From Tigriopus japonicus (taxonomy: Eukaryota; Arthropoda; Copepoda; Harpacticoida; Harpacticidae): a stretch of 64,000 bases of DNA. The stretch covers positions 693,141-757,140 of the forward strand of contig CM021322.1 in NCBI GenBank assembly GCA_010645155.1. Reading direction: 5' to 3'. The notes under the pieces are model-generated. The model was not told where the DNA came from. It saw only the letters and a program-made list of their open reading frames with translations, and made no database searches. The translations under genes and the position numbers were made by a program. Numbering within the stretch: position 1 is the stretch's first letter; each line of letters opens with the position of its first letter. Of the stretch, positions 31,969 to 43,000 are shown piece after piece.

Positions 31969-34489
31969 TTCCAAAGGCCACTGGGAAGACTCTCCACGGC
32001 AAGTTTAAAAACACGTTCCTTTTCGATACACAGGTTGATCAACCGAGAATGGATGAGCGAAGCGCCGTCAAACTTTGACGCTCGGAGAGAACTCGCTTTT
32101 TATGTCAACTCGAGAAACCGTTGGACTCTGTGAGCGAAAAAAATGTGGCACTGTATATCTTAACTTTATTGTTAGGGACAAGAAAGACGGTCTTGAAATT
32201 TGCAGTTCCTCTTGGTATAATTCGATGAACTAGTAAAGATTGGCACGTAAATCATTGAGACATGTATGCCAAATTTACTGTGCACAGCAATCAAAATGAC
32301 CTATTAAATGTTTGCATAAGCGCTAAAACGTGAATAAAAGGGTCATAATATTGGCATATTTGTAGGGAGGGAAAACGACCCCCGCCCTGTTGAGACCTTA
32401 CTTCGCTGTAATTGAAGGGGCAAGAAAACTTCATAACTTGGACAAAAATGATCAAGTTTCTTGCAGTTATCTAAATTTTTGAGACTCGATGGCCAGGAAG
32501 TCCACGATAAGATAGATAAAGCAAAAGCATTTTCTTTCTTACTTCTAACGGGACTTCGTAGCCTTCTAACCCTGAAAATTTGAATGAATCAAAAACTTTA
32601 AAAGTATTCAAAAGTATTATTGTTCTCATCAACACTTTCTCAAGACACTTTCCTTCTTTGCTACAAGATCAAGAAATAAGTAAAGTAGTCTCTGTTGCTT
32701 CTCTTTTGGACCTCAATTTCATCTTCGAAGTGGAGCCTGTAGAGTGAACCAGAATGAATATACAGTAATTGCGAGACCAAGCCTTTTTCAAAATCAACGA
32801 CAAAGAAATCGGAAATAAGGATGAGTTTGAGTAAAAACACAAACAAACTGATAAGTTTACAATGGGCGTGATTACCGTATCATTTTACGGACATGCTGCC
32901 GTCTCTAACTGCCGTTAGCAGTGTAGGCTTACCAAAAAAATCTCAGCTTTCAAGGGTCAGATTTTCGAAAAATGTTGCATTTATGGGCAATGGCATGGTT
33001 AATGTATGTTGAGAAGCATTGTAAAGTAATTTGAAAACAAATGGAGAAATTGGAAGCCTTCAATTAAACAAATTATTTGTTTTTAGGTTTAGTTGCCCCA
33101 GGAACCGATCGCCTCTGGCTATCTTGTTATTCAAAGTCGGGCATTCCTAATTTCAAAGTTTGGAAGAACCCTCTCAACTTATGTAGCGAAATTTTAGATA
33201 AAAGCAACAAAACATACTTTTTTGCAAATACAATGTCAAGAATTGCTATTTCAACTTCAATTTGTGCAGATAAGAAAGGCATTGTTGCAATCACCAGGCC
33301 TAAACCTTCGTTTTAGTTACCTCGCACGCTCATCAGAAACATAGGTCTTCCGAACTTTTTTTCCCGCCAAAAATTATGACGTCACTAGTAATTGCTGTAA
33401 TAACCCGATAAGTGTTGAAAGTCAAATTGAAGCACTATTGCACCGGTACTGTCTAAAAGCCTGCCTTTGATAATAAAACACAGATTGTCTAAAGAAACTC
33501 TATTTAAACGCAACAGTTAATCTACTTTATAGTACTGACTCTAGGCCCTTTGATCTGATTGCTTGCTTTACTTTGTGAAATGTTGCAACATTTACTGGTA
33601 AACGAAGCCTTTACTTTCAAATGAGCCAGTATTGGATGAACCCAAAAACAATAATAACAACCATTCTTGCGAGGACTCACGAAGTATTGTGGACATGATC
33701 AAGGTTTTGTATTGAGAAAGGAAAATTTTGCAAAAACGAGTAAACATTGTTCTCTTATGAATGAAAAAGTGGCAATTTCTTTAACATTTGAACTTGATAT
33801 CATGGAATCTTTGCCAAAAATTGATCCGAAAACTAGGTTTGACATTCTGAACCTCTCCTAGAACATTCTAGTTTAATCGCTCTAAAATTGCAAAAAAACG
33901 AGAAGAAAGATCCGGGAAAATATCATGCAAATACTCATTATTAAACTCAAAGCACGTTAATAGCCACAGAAATTGTAACAATTATCGAATATATATTTTG
34001 CAAACAAGTTCAAGAACATGTGTTTATATACGCATTTTCAAATCAATCATTCTGCTTTGATTATCTGTGTAAACATTTCACTTGTTACTATCCCAGCAAC
34101 ATTGAAAGCTACCATAGTTAATCGGTTTTTTCTAGTTGGGTGACAAATCACAAGATCGAAATTACAAAACAAGAAGAATAAAATTGTTTAAAAAGAATAT
34201 CGCTCGAAATCATACAATGAGCTTTATCTTTTCTAACACCGCTACTTAGCTACACCCTGACGTGAAAGTTTTGTCGTAGTTTTTCCTTTCGTAATTTTGA
34301 AATAGCAACAGCTACAGTTATTCGGTCATTTTCTAACATTCAAAGCTTGATTCGCACAAATCTTGAATGAGGCAGGATCAATCAATAGTTCAATATTGTG
34401 CAATGTAAAAGTAAGAGAACACATTTATGTACCATATTGCTTTTCATGAAAACTGAACGTCCTGAGAAAATAATTAAAGTCGGGTCGAT
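31969..34489. other. Intergenic stretch
   Basis: AT-rich with scattered short open frames (for example 33077-33316 and 33667-33861) that start mostly at weak codons and match nothing. No repeats or RNA genes were recognised. Confidence 0.4.
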
Positions 34490-35440
34490 ATGCACGAAAA
34501 ATCCAGGGGACTGCCCTTGTTGATGCTGGTCAACACCATAGAGAGATAGCAAAGACCCTTGGAGTGTCCCTCAGAACAGTTGAGAGGTGGAGGGCCAAAA
34601 AAAGACCCAATAAACTGCCTCCAAGTTAAACCCCGTTTAGGCCGGACCGGCAAAAATTTCCAAGGTTGCCAAATTTGTCATTTCCTAGAGCTTGGGCCAC
34701 CGGGGCCAATCCAACCAAAAACTGGCCTCCAGATTGACAAAGCATCGTTTTTTCCAGAGAGACTGAGAGAGTATTTGAAGGAACCTGTCCATGCCAAGGC
34801 TTATCATGTGCTCAAACGGCCTTTTCTGACCGAAGCCATGAGGAATGCCGAAAAATAAAATTTGCCCTATAGCTCAAGGATTGGACTCAAGAAGATTTGG
34901 AGGAAAGTGATATGGAGTGATGAGAGTTTCTTCCACTTGTTCCCCGTCCCAAATTTTAGACAAACTTTTTTGGAGTTGCAAGAAAGAAGATGTGGCTCAT
35001 TGCAAAACAATGATCACAATGCTAAAGTCATGGGCTGGGGCATGTTTTCCTGCAGAGCTATGTCAAAACTTCATTTTGTTCCACAAAATGTCCATCTCAA
35101 CGCAGAGTACTATCGTGAGAATATTTTGGCCAAAGATGGGCTTGAAGCGATAAACAGAAAAAGATCTACGGGTCAATTATTGAAAGGAAACTTTTGCCTG
35201 CGATGTCTGAGGCAATTTTCATGCAGGGTTCAGCACCACCTCACACGGCTCTAAATACCAATGAGTGGCTCCAATCAAATTTTCCACGGTATTGGAGGAA
35301 GGGGGAATGTCCAGGGAACTCCCCCAATCTCAATCCTTTTGAAAATTCGTGGTCAATCATGAATCAGGATCTCATCGAACTCGGCCCATAAACATTACTT
35401 ATCGTCATGGAAAGAAAATTCAAAACAGTGTGGGAAAACT
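34490..35440 (+). mobile_element. Tc1/mariner transposase relic
   Basis: Coding similarity is spread over several frames, so multiple frameshifts have occurred. An HTH segment (DAGQHHREIAKTLGVSLRTV) lies at about 34520-34580. The first catalytic block KVIWSDESFFHLF is near 34900, MGWGMFS near 35030, then QGSAPPHTA near 35225 and PGNSPNLNPFENSW near 35315. In active enzymes the second block reads QDxAP; here that Asp is Gly. The last block keeps the NPxEN Glu. This is a dead DD34E-type copy. I did not find convincing terminal repeats. Confidence 0.75.
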
Positions 35441-35549
35441 TTAAGCCATCCCTATTGTCGAATCTGGTGGATAGCATGCCAAAACGCATTGCAAAAAATA
35501 TTGAGGTTGGTGGTGGATACTAGAGCTGTGTATTGGATCCGACAGGTCC

Positions 35550-36560
35550 TCAAAATCCAATCCGATAAGCAAGGCGGAACAAAAACGTATGGCTCAAAGG
35601 AAATGAGGTCATCTCGAATCTGATTGAAAACATTCAGTTTAGACATATGAAAGTCTGCCATCACTGAAACAGCTAAAAACTGACTGAAGTTTGCAAAACG
35701 GTTATAGTTAATACGTCGTCAAGCCCTTGAAATTGTACTGTAGTTCTTGTGGCAAATTAAGAGTTTCTTCAAGGGGAAACAACGCACTTGGCATCCATCA
35801 TCTTTTCGTAACTGGTTTGTGGAGCCAGTATATACTGTATATCCCTTTATCAATTTGTAAATGCTCTTGTTTCAACAATTACCTTTTTGGAAAGTATTGT
35901 CTCAGGAGCTTCATGATTGGAGAAGATTCTCTGATTGCATTGACCGATGTTGAGCTTGATGGTGTTGACCTCGATCTTGAATGGAGAAACTGGATGCTGA
36001 ACGATGCAGAAATATAGTTGATCCTGGACTAAGTACTGCCTTCTGGGATGGATTCAGACCAATAGTTGTTCAGAAACGATCATCATCATAATACTCAATT
36101 GCAATCACAACTACCTTCAGCCTCCCCGTGCACTCAATTTGAATTGATCTAACTTTCTTTTGTTCCTTGCAAGGCTAGGACCTTCACACTGCTAGATCAA
36201 TCTGATAACTAAAGCACATTAATATGTACCTACGAGTGACATTTTACGACCAGGCTCGACATGCCGTCTTCTAACCCTACACAACAAACTAGCTGGTTCT
36301 CGTCGTCGTGGTTGTACATGTACCATAGTATTGTGGTACTGTACTTCGCTCTATCTGTCCCGGAGTCGATTTTTTTGCAGTACTTTTCCAAAGCCAAGAA
36401 GGCAACCATCCCATCATATGTACGCACTCACGCTCACATTTCCCTTTACAATGGTTGTTCGGGGTTTTCTTATACAACATGTGAAGATTTCGGAAGCCCA
36501 ACCCGTCGAATCCAGGAGCTCTTTCGACAACGAAGTGACCTGGAAAATCTGGTCTGGGAT
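35550..36560 (+). repeat. Dispersed repeat, copy A (uninterrupted)
   Basis: About 1 kb shared with 45815-47420. The first third (about 35550-35885: gataagcaaggcggaacaaaaa, then gggaaacaacgcacttgg) matches 45815-46165 in inverted orientation. The rest (about 35878-36560: acctttttggaaa.tattgtctc, then cgatgttgagcttgatgg) matches 46755-47420 directly. The frame LIALTDVELDGVDLDLEWRNW is kept in both copies, so it may be a decayed transposon gene. I do not recognise it. Confidence 0.65.
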
Positions 36561-36835
36561 CTTTAAATCAGTTCGGTGTCAAGTGGGCTTCCAAAAACGA
36601 CCAATTACATTAAATCTAACAAAAATATTTTGGATGAATTTGTGAACACAGACAAAATTACCAAGAAATGGATGGCGTTGTCAAAAAACATTCTTCATGT
36701 TTTGTCTCTACTTCACAAAAAATCCGGGCCCGGATGATTTAATTAAAAGGTAGTTTTTATTGCAAATATTTAACACACAAGTTGCAAGATTTGGATCACT
36801 GATCAACAAAAAAGATGTGGAAACCATTACAATTG

Positions 36836-37252
36836 GCGCGCGGTGAAAGGTCACAAGGAAAAAAGGTCACGGTAAATAGGTCACACTAAAAAGGTCATCG
36901 ACCCGTACAGCCCCGTAGGTAGGCAAGGGGATGAACCCGGGGATCCTGGTATGTTTCTTGGTTGACGGTTGTCCCATGAGACCCCAAGATTAACACAATT
37001 ATACCAAGGCAAAGGCCTCATAAGTCAAGTCAACAAGAAGTTATTCCCAACATTGTTAGGTAAATGGTCCCAACCCATGGAGGAGGGTGTTCCCTCACCC
37101 CTCTGGAGTCATAATTACATGCTTCTTTCGAGATCTACCCATGGGCCTCTGAGAAATTCCGGATGGAACACAATTATACCCATGGAAAAGTATTTTTTCA
37201 GTGTGACATTTTTACCGTGACCTTTTTTCCTCGTGACCGTTTTTTTGTGACT
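36836..37252. mobile_element. Small inverted-repeat element with GGTCAC-repeat arms
   Basis: The left arm (36836-36893) contains four spaced GGTCA(C) units (aaggtcac, aaaaaaggtcacgg, aataggtcacact, aaaaaggtca). The right arm (37193-37252), read on the minus strand, repeats them in the same order and spacing (cggtcacgagg, aaaaaaggtcacgg, aatgtcacact). About 300 bp lie between, with no transposase. A related single stretch is at about 8585-8625. No target duplication was clear. Confidence 0.5.
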
Positions 37253-37259
37253 AACCCAG

Positions 37260-37752
37260 GATTTGAGGTTAGTTGTAGCGATCATAGCGGTTTTACGTGC
37301 GTTCTGAGAGCACCTCCAAATCTTAAGAAATCCAGGCTAGTTCAAACAATGAGGTCCTCCTCTCTTCTTCATCGGGCTCCTTCATTGTTCAATCTTTTGC
37401 CCATTAGTTTTCGTCGGGATTATGTAGGAGCCGATCCTCTAACAACGGTGTTTCCAATTGCCTTTTAAGTTTGGATCGAAATACCCAAAGAAGTCTTGGC
37501 ATTTTTTGGACCCAAAATTCAATGGGGAACACCTTTAATTTTATTGAATTACACAAGTTTAGGTTCAGGAAAAAGGTTCTATAACTAAAAACCTATTGAT
37601 AATAACACTTTTTGATGAACATTATAATCCATATTTAGGGACCATTTAGTTCCCCATTGAATTCAAATTGAACAAAAATACATTCATCAGCAGCTGAGTT
37701 ATTTGAGTTTGAATGGTCCATTTTTGACCCAAAAAAGCCGAAAAACGTTAGT
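37260..37752 (+). mobile_element. LINE 3' end: reverse-transcriptase tail plus 3' UTR (copy i)
   Basis: At 37260-37468 a frame reads GFTCVLRAPP, then TMRSSSLLHRAPSLFNLLPISFR, the C-terminal signature of jockey/CR1-type ORF2 proteins (a 'resS..RgprLFNaLP'-like block) that ends at a stop. About 285 bp of 3' UTR follow, ending in gagttatttgagtttgaa then ccatttttgaccc. The same UTR occurs at 52503-52805 (minus) and, degraded, at 47985-48205 and 16255-16475. A 5'-truncated non-LTR retrotransposon. Confidence 0.6.
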
Positions 37753-37878
37753 TAAATGAAAAAATAAATTCCCAAAGATTTTTAAGAAACTTTGATTTAT
37801 CATAGAAAACCCAGAAATATACTGGTATTAATTATTAAAAAATGACACGACATTCATGTTAGGGTGCAACTGTCTCTA

Positions 37879-38785
37879 CAAGGTGGCTGAAAAGTCTGGG
37901 ACCAAAGTTTTGGCATTTAGATCATTCATTTCTAACACTTTAGCACTTTAATTAGCCACAGCAAACGCAAAACTGTTGGAAAAGAGCCGTGTTAAACATA
38001 TCCGCAAAGCAGTCCTTAGCAGATAAAAATGGGCACATATGTGGAACCACCGACGCATGTGCATCACTCACAATACAACCCATCTTCTTAAATGAAAACA
38101 TCTTCATGAGTTTTTCAAATTTTTCTCCAAAATTGTTCAGACAATAGCTTCCGATAATGGTAAACAAATTTGAGACAATCGGTTTTTGCTTACATCAACA
38201 TGGAGTTTGTAAAATCCTTTAAACGACAGAAGTTGAGCTCCACAAAGAGGGAAAATCAGATCAGGGGATTTTGAAAACTATGCAAATGAGCAGTTAAATT
38301 AGAAAGTTTGTCAGAATTACAACAAACCATTATAAAGATATAGGATACATCTCTAAAAGGGCGAGGAAAGATAGCATACAGTATATTTCTTTCCATAAGT
38401 GTCAGAAGCCCAGATGCCAGGAGCAGCAAAAAATCCATAACGTTAAGAGAAGGGAAATAAAGTTGCCTTTAAGCCCTGATTTTAATCCAATGGATTTTAA
38501 TTTGTAATCCATGCCTGAATCCAGAGCTTATGAAAAGTTCTAAGGAATAACCTTGAGATAGTATGGGCATTAATATCTGAATAGTTTGTGCGTGTTACAC
38601 GTGCGTCGGTGGTTCCACAAATGTGTCCAATTATTATGTGCAAAGTAATACTATTTTGAAAATATTTAGCACGGCTCTTTTTCCAACAGTTTTGCGTTTG
38701 TTGTGACAAATTATAAGTGCTAAATTGTTTGAAATGAACAATCTACAAAGCAAAAACTGCGGTCTCAGACTTATCAGCCACCCTG
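37879..38785. mobile_element. Non-autonomous long-TIR element, Tc1/mariner type
   Basis: A 907-bp element bounded by TA (37877-37878 and 38786-38787). The ends read CAAGGTGGCTGAAAAGTCTG and, on the minus strand, CAGGGTGGCTGATAAGTCTG, like many mariner-type ends. The inverted repeats run about 200 bp inward and include two well-kept blocks: caaacgcaaaactgttgga, and gtggaaccaccgacgca, which is itself palindromic. The centre (about 38080-38590) has no transposase frame. Confidence 0.72.
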
Positions 38786-38787
38786 TA

Positions 38788-39406
38788 AACTTGTGTGGCC
38801 AAGCTCAAGAAGATATGTGATTACTTGCAAAGAACTAGAACCTGAAATACTTTGTTTTTGAAAGTTTGATTTTTCAAGAGTTTCAAGTTTACTGAATGCA
38901 ATGGAAATCGTAAAAAAGTAATTTTTGCATGTTTTCAAAAACACAGTATAGAGTCCTTTAAGCGCAGTCAGTGAAGTGGAAAAGACGTGCAACCTTAAAT
39001 CTTTAAGACACAAAATTTTTGTTTTGCATGTCCAATATGCATTGAGAAGTTCGAAAATAGGTCAAACTTTCGTTTTAGGGTGCAATTTTGGGAGCTGTTT
39101 CAATATTGATAGCTCCCAGTTAGCTGCTCATTAAAGGACCAAATTGCACGAGTTTTTTCAAGTACCCAAATAAAGTAATACAGTCAGGGTTGCTTCAATC
39201 CTACCCGGGGAAAAAAATTAAACCTTGTACATTATTTGGATGGAATGCAACAAACTTAAGACCTCATTAGTAGAGACCTTTACTCAGTGGTAAAAATAAG
39301 GATAACAGACAAAAATCCCCCTAAAATCTTTCATTCCAAAAACGCCCGAAAAACGAACGGTTATTTCTCTGTGTCTATCGTAAGGATCATATTGGTTCTC
39401 CGTTTG
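38788..39406. other. Intergenic stretch, nothing seen
   Basis: AT-rich; no coding or repeat signal beyond short A/T runs. Confidence 0.4.
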
Positions 39407-39500
39407 TATTTTTTTTTTCGGGTTTTATTGGCAAAAGTCGTAGAGTAGAATCGAACGTCTTGCTATCTACGATACCTTGCCACCTTCCTCTTAGTAGAAA
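39407..39500 (-). repeat. Possible tRNA-derived SINE fragment
   Basis: On the minus strand a tRNA-like 3' half (ggtggcaaggtat .. acgttcgattcta, B-box-like) is followed by cttttgccaataaaacccg and a run of nine A. This looks like a SINE tail, but there is no second copy in the window to compare. Confidence 0.35.
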
Positions 39501-40089
39501 AAACTTCTTTATTTTCGACATACGAATATCAAATCGTTACCTCACGTGCGTCTCCTGGTAAGACAAACCAAGCTGGGTTTCATTTTGGGAAAATTTGATA
39601 TGGAACCAACTGGTGTGCTCCTGTTGGGAGGAGGAGCTCTTGAGAGGGGAAATGTGTGGAACAAGCGAGTGGTGGCATATTTTGATGATGAAGTCATTTC
39701 TAGACGAAATGAAATTGTCTCTCTCTGTCTCTCTTGAGTTCCATGGCCTCGTATAAGTTTACGGGCTCTAAAACCGCACGAACAAGGGTCAGTTTTATTT
39801 TCCAACTTTTTTATTGAGCGTGACTGTAGATTCAGTTGAAAGATATGGACTCATATTTATTGGACATTCAAGCGGATAACTAGATCCACAATGAAGGTTG
39901 AAACGATTCTTTCCACAACACCAAATGTTCAACTTCGAGAGGGAGAGGGAAAGAATGAAATCGAAAAACCAATTTCCACTTTTATATCGGTTCGAGGCGT
40001 CATGCTGGACGGGTTTTGCTCCAGTATGGAGGGTAGCAGAATATTGGAAAGATAGATGAGTCTCAAAATTAGCCAAGAACATCCATTCT

Positions 40090-43000
40090 CTATGGCTTCT
40101 TCTCCAAATTCAAAGCCAAATACTGCTTGTGGAGGCGTTGTTTGCAGAATTCAAAGAACTCTATCTCTCGCGTGAAGTTCTTCCTCACAATTTCTTTTGT
40201 AGCCTCGGCCACCGGAGGCTTGTAAATGTTGCGATTGATCTTGGAGAACACATGAACCTCATCTAATGGGTAAGATAAGATTCAATTCAATTCATTTTCT
40301 TAAACAGTCCAATCACCTTTAGAACTTACTCCAATAAGTGTCGAGGGCCCCTTTGAAGAAGCGTGGGACATAATGCTCCAAAACAGTCAAGGTTTTGTTC
40401 AATTCTTCGAGAACGCCCACCACGGCATAACTCTTCTCCACGTTCTCTTTGGCCTTCTTCATGGCAATCTCAGTGTTAAAGCCCCTGTATCAACAGGATC
40501 ATGTATTAAATAAGATCAGTTTTCCCCCAGGGCTCAAAATGCCAAATGAATTCCTCTCAAAATGTTTCAGAAAAAGAAATCTACGTAGCTCACTCTCGGG
40601 TACTTACGTGCATTCATCGCCATGCCCGCAAAAGAACATGGTTTGCCGCCTATGATCACCAAATCCATCCCGCTTTAAGCCGGGAATGAAGCGACATTCC
40701 GGATCGAAAGTCCGGACGCAAGTCTCAAAATCCTAACACGAAACAGAACCGAATGTTGAGAGGATGGAACGGCCCTTGGGATGGACCAAGCAATCCGGGC
40801 TCTCAACATTGACAACTCACATTCTCGTTTCCTACGATTCTTAGTCCTACATCTAAAGCCTATTTTCTTTGCTATGAGTTTGTACCTTCCGGGAAACAAC
40901 TGTAAATCCGCTCCCGATTTTCAGGGGATGTAATCACTCACGTGCAATCGTCATCCTGACCGCAAAAGAACTCAGTGAGTTGTCCAAAATCGTCTCGTTC
41001 ATCTCCGTCCTTGTAGGTACATTCTTTATCTCCCCTACGAACACAAGATTCGTAGTCCTGAAGTTTGGAAGAGAAACAAATTGTGGGTGGATGGTTTGCG
41101 AGGGTGGAAGAGTCACTTAATCCGGAACCTTCCTAATCGTCGTGTCAAAACTACCCCGAATGTTACCGGAAACTCCCCGAAGATAGACTTTTGAAGAGCA
41201 TGAAGAGCAAGAGCACCAAAGTTTGAGAAGAGAGAAAAAAGTTCTTTTTACAGAAGGAAGACTTCTGGTCAGAGAGAGAAAACCGTCGACCAGAAGATAG
41301 GAAAGGAGAGAATTATCTATTGGATCGTTTCCCTTCATGCCCCGTTGAGGATGAACTTGCTTGATGAACTGAAAGAGAAAATTGGTTCTACTTGTCCGCT
41401 TGTGTGTATGTAGGAAAGTCTCAGCTCATCTATCATCCAATGCATTGTTGGGAGATTTGGAACGTCCATCCAAAAGTACAGACAGGGACGCCTTGAGTTT
41501 TCTATGTGTTACGGTATCAACACGCGAGTTGCACATTTCTCTCTCTCGTTTCAGTTAATTGCCCGCCGACAATTGAGATTGAGATGCAGTCGAATGATCG
41601 ATACACGCAAGAAATTGCAAAAAAAAAAATGAAGGCAAATGTTGGCGGATCGCCATAATTCAATGATAGACTAAGAAGACCTTGTTCAGTGTGTGAGTAG
41701 TCAATGCGGAAACCCCGAATTGTTTGATATCATACATTTTCATTTATTAGAGGTGTTACTAGCTAACTGTGTTAAGTCAAGTGTTAAAATAACGAAAAGG
41801 TCAAATAACGCTTGACTTGGGATGTATCAGTATTATCATCATGAGACAAAGAGAGTGAGAGTCAAATCGATCATTAATATTTTCTCCTCTGACCTTTACG
41901 AGGTGGTCAATTAGTTCAGGACCTCACATACGAGGATAATAAACTCGAGGATTGAACCGTACCTAGTTGAACGACCAGAGCCAATTCTCCTTACTTTTAC
42001 ATCAAAGACAAATAAATAGCCTCAGTCAAGCCTCATCATCAAAACAATGCTTTTTTAGCTTATTATCAATTTCAACGGCAATGGATTTGCAAAATCACAT
42101 AAAATCGTTGAGCTTCCGCAACTTCTATTGTGTTGGAGTAGTAAAGTAAGTGCTATATTGATGTATTATTTAACAATCAAAAGTTATTTTAATTTGGGAA
42201 ATTACTTCTTCCAGACATGAAACAGCGATCCCAGATTTATTTATGTCCCAGCAAGATGCCTTTTAGATCCTTCTGCCAAGAAAGTTCTCAATGAAGCAAG
42301 CACAAACCGACAAACAACCCTTTCACTTTGACTCTTTTGACTCTTTTTCATATTCCAACTACTGTTTGAATGCATCATCTCATAACCGGAGCCTAATAAA
42401 TTTAAAATGGGCTTGGATTTCTAGAATATGCTACATAGGGAATTGGCCTTTTAAGATTCAGTCGACTTAAAACAACGGTATTTTTCCTTTTTCTATGCTG
42501 GAAATTGACTCGATCGTGGCCATCTTGTGCAGTTTGGCAAATTCTAGATGTTCATGGTGAAAATCATGCCTCGAGTTATATTACTCAAAATCGGCATAGT
42601 AATTAGACCATACTTCTCCAGTGATGAGATGTTTGCAATGAGTGGATGGACAACGGCCAAAGGCAATTAATTAATGCCACTTTCTCTGTCTGTGTCTTTC
42701 CGTGTTCTTACCTTTCTCAACCAATTGGGATTGGGTAGGGGTAAATCCGGGAAAGCCCTTTTCCTCTCCACGAAATACCATGGAGCTCTGACATAATAGT
42801 ACCAAGAGATCACTCGCTCAACTGGATCACGCACCAAATTGACGTAGATCGGGGTAGGTAGATCGAACCTAATGAGAAGAGCTCGGTATCAATAACGGTC
42901 TCCTAATTCCCAATGGATGGTTTGATGACAACCTGTGAACCAATTTCCCTGTTTTAAAGAAACATGACGTATAGTGAATGGCGTGCGCATGCAATAATCT

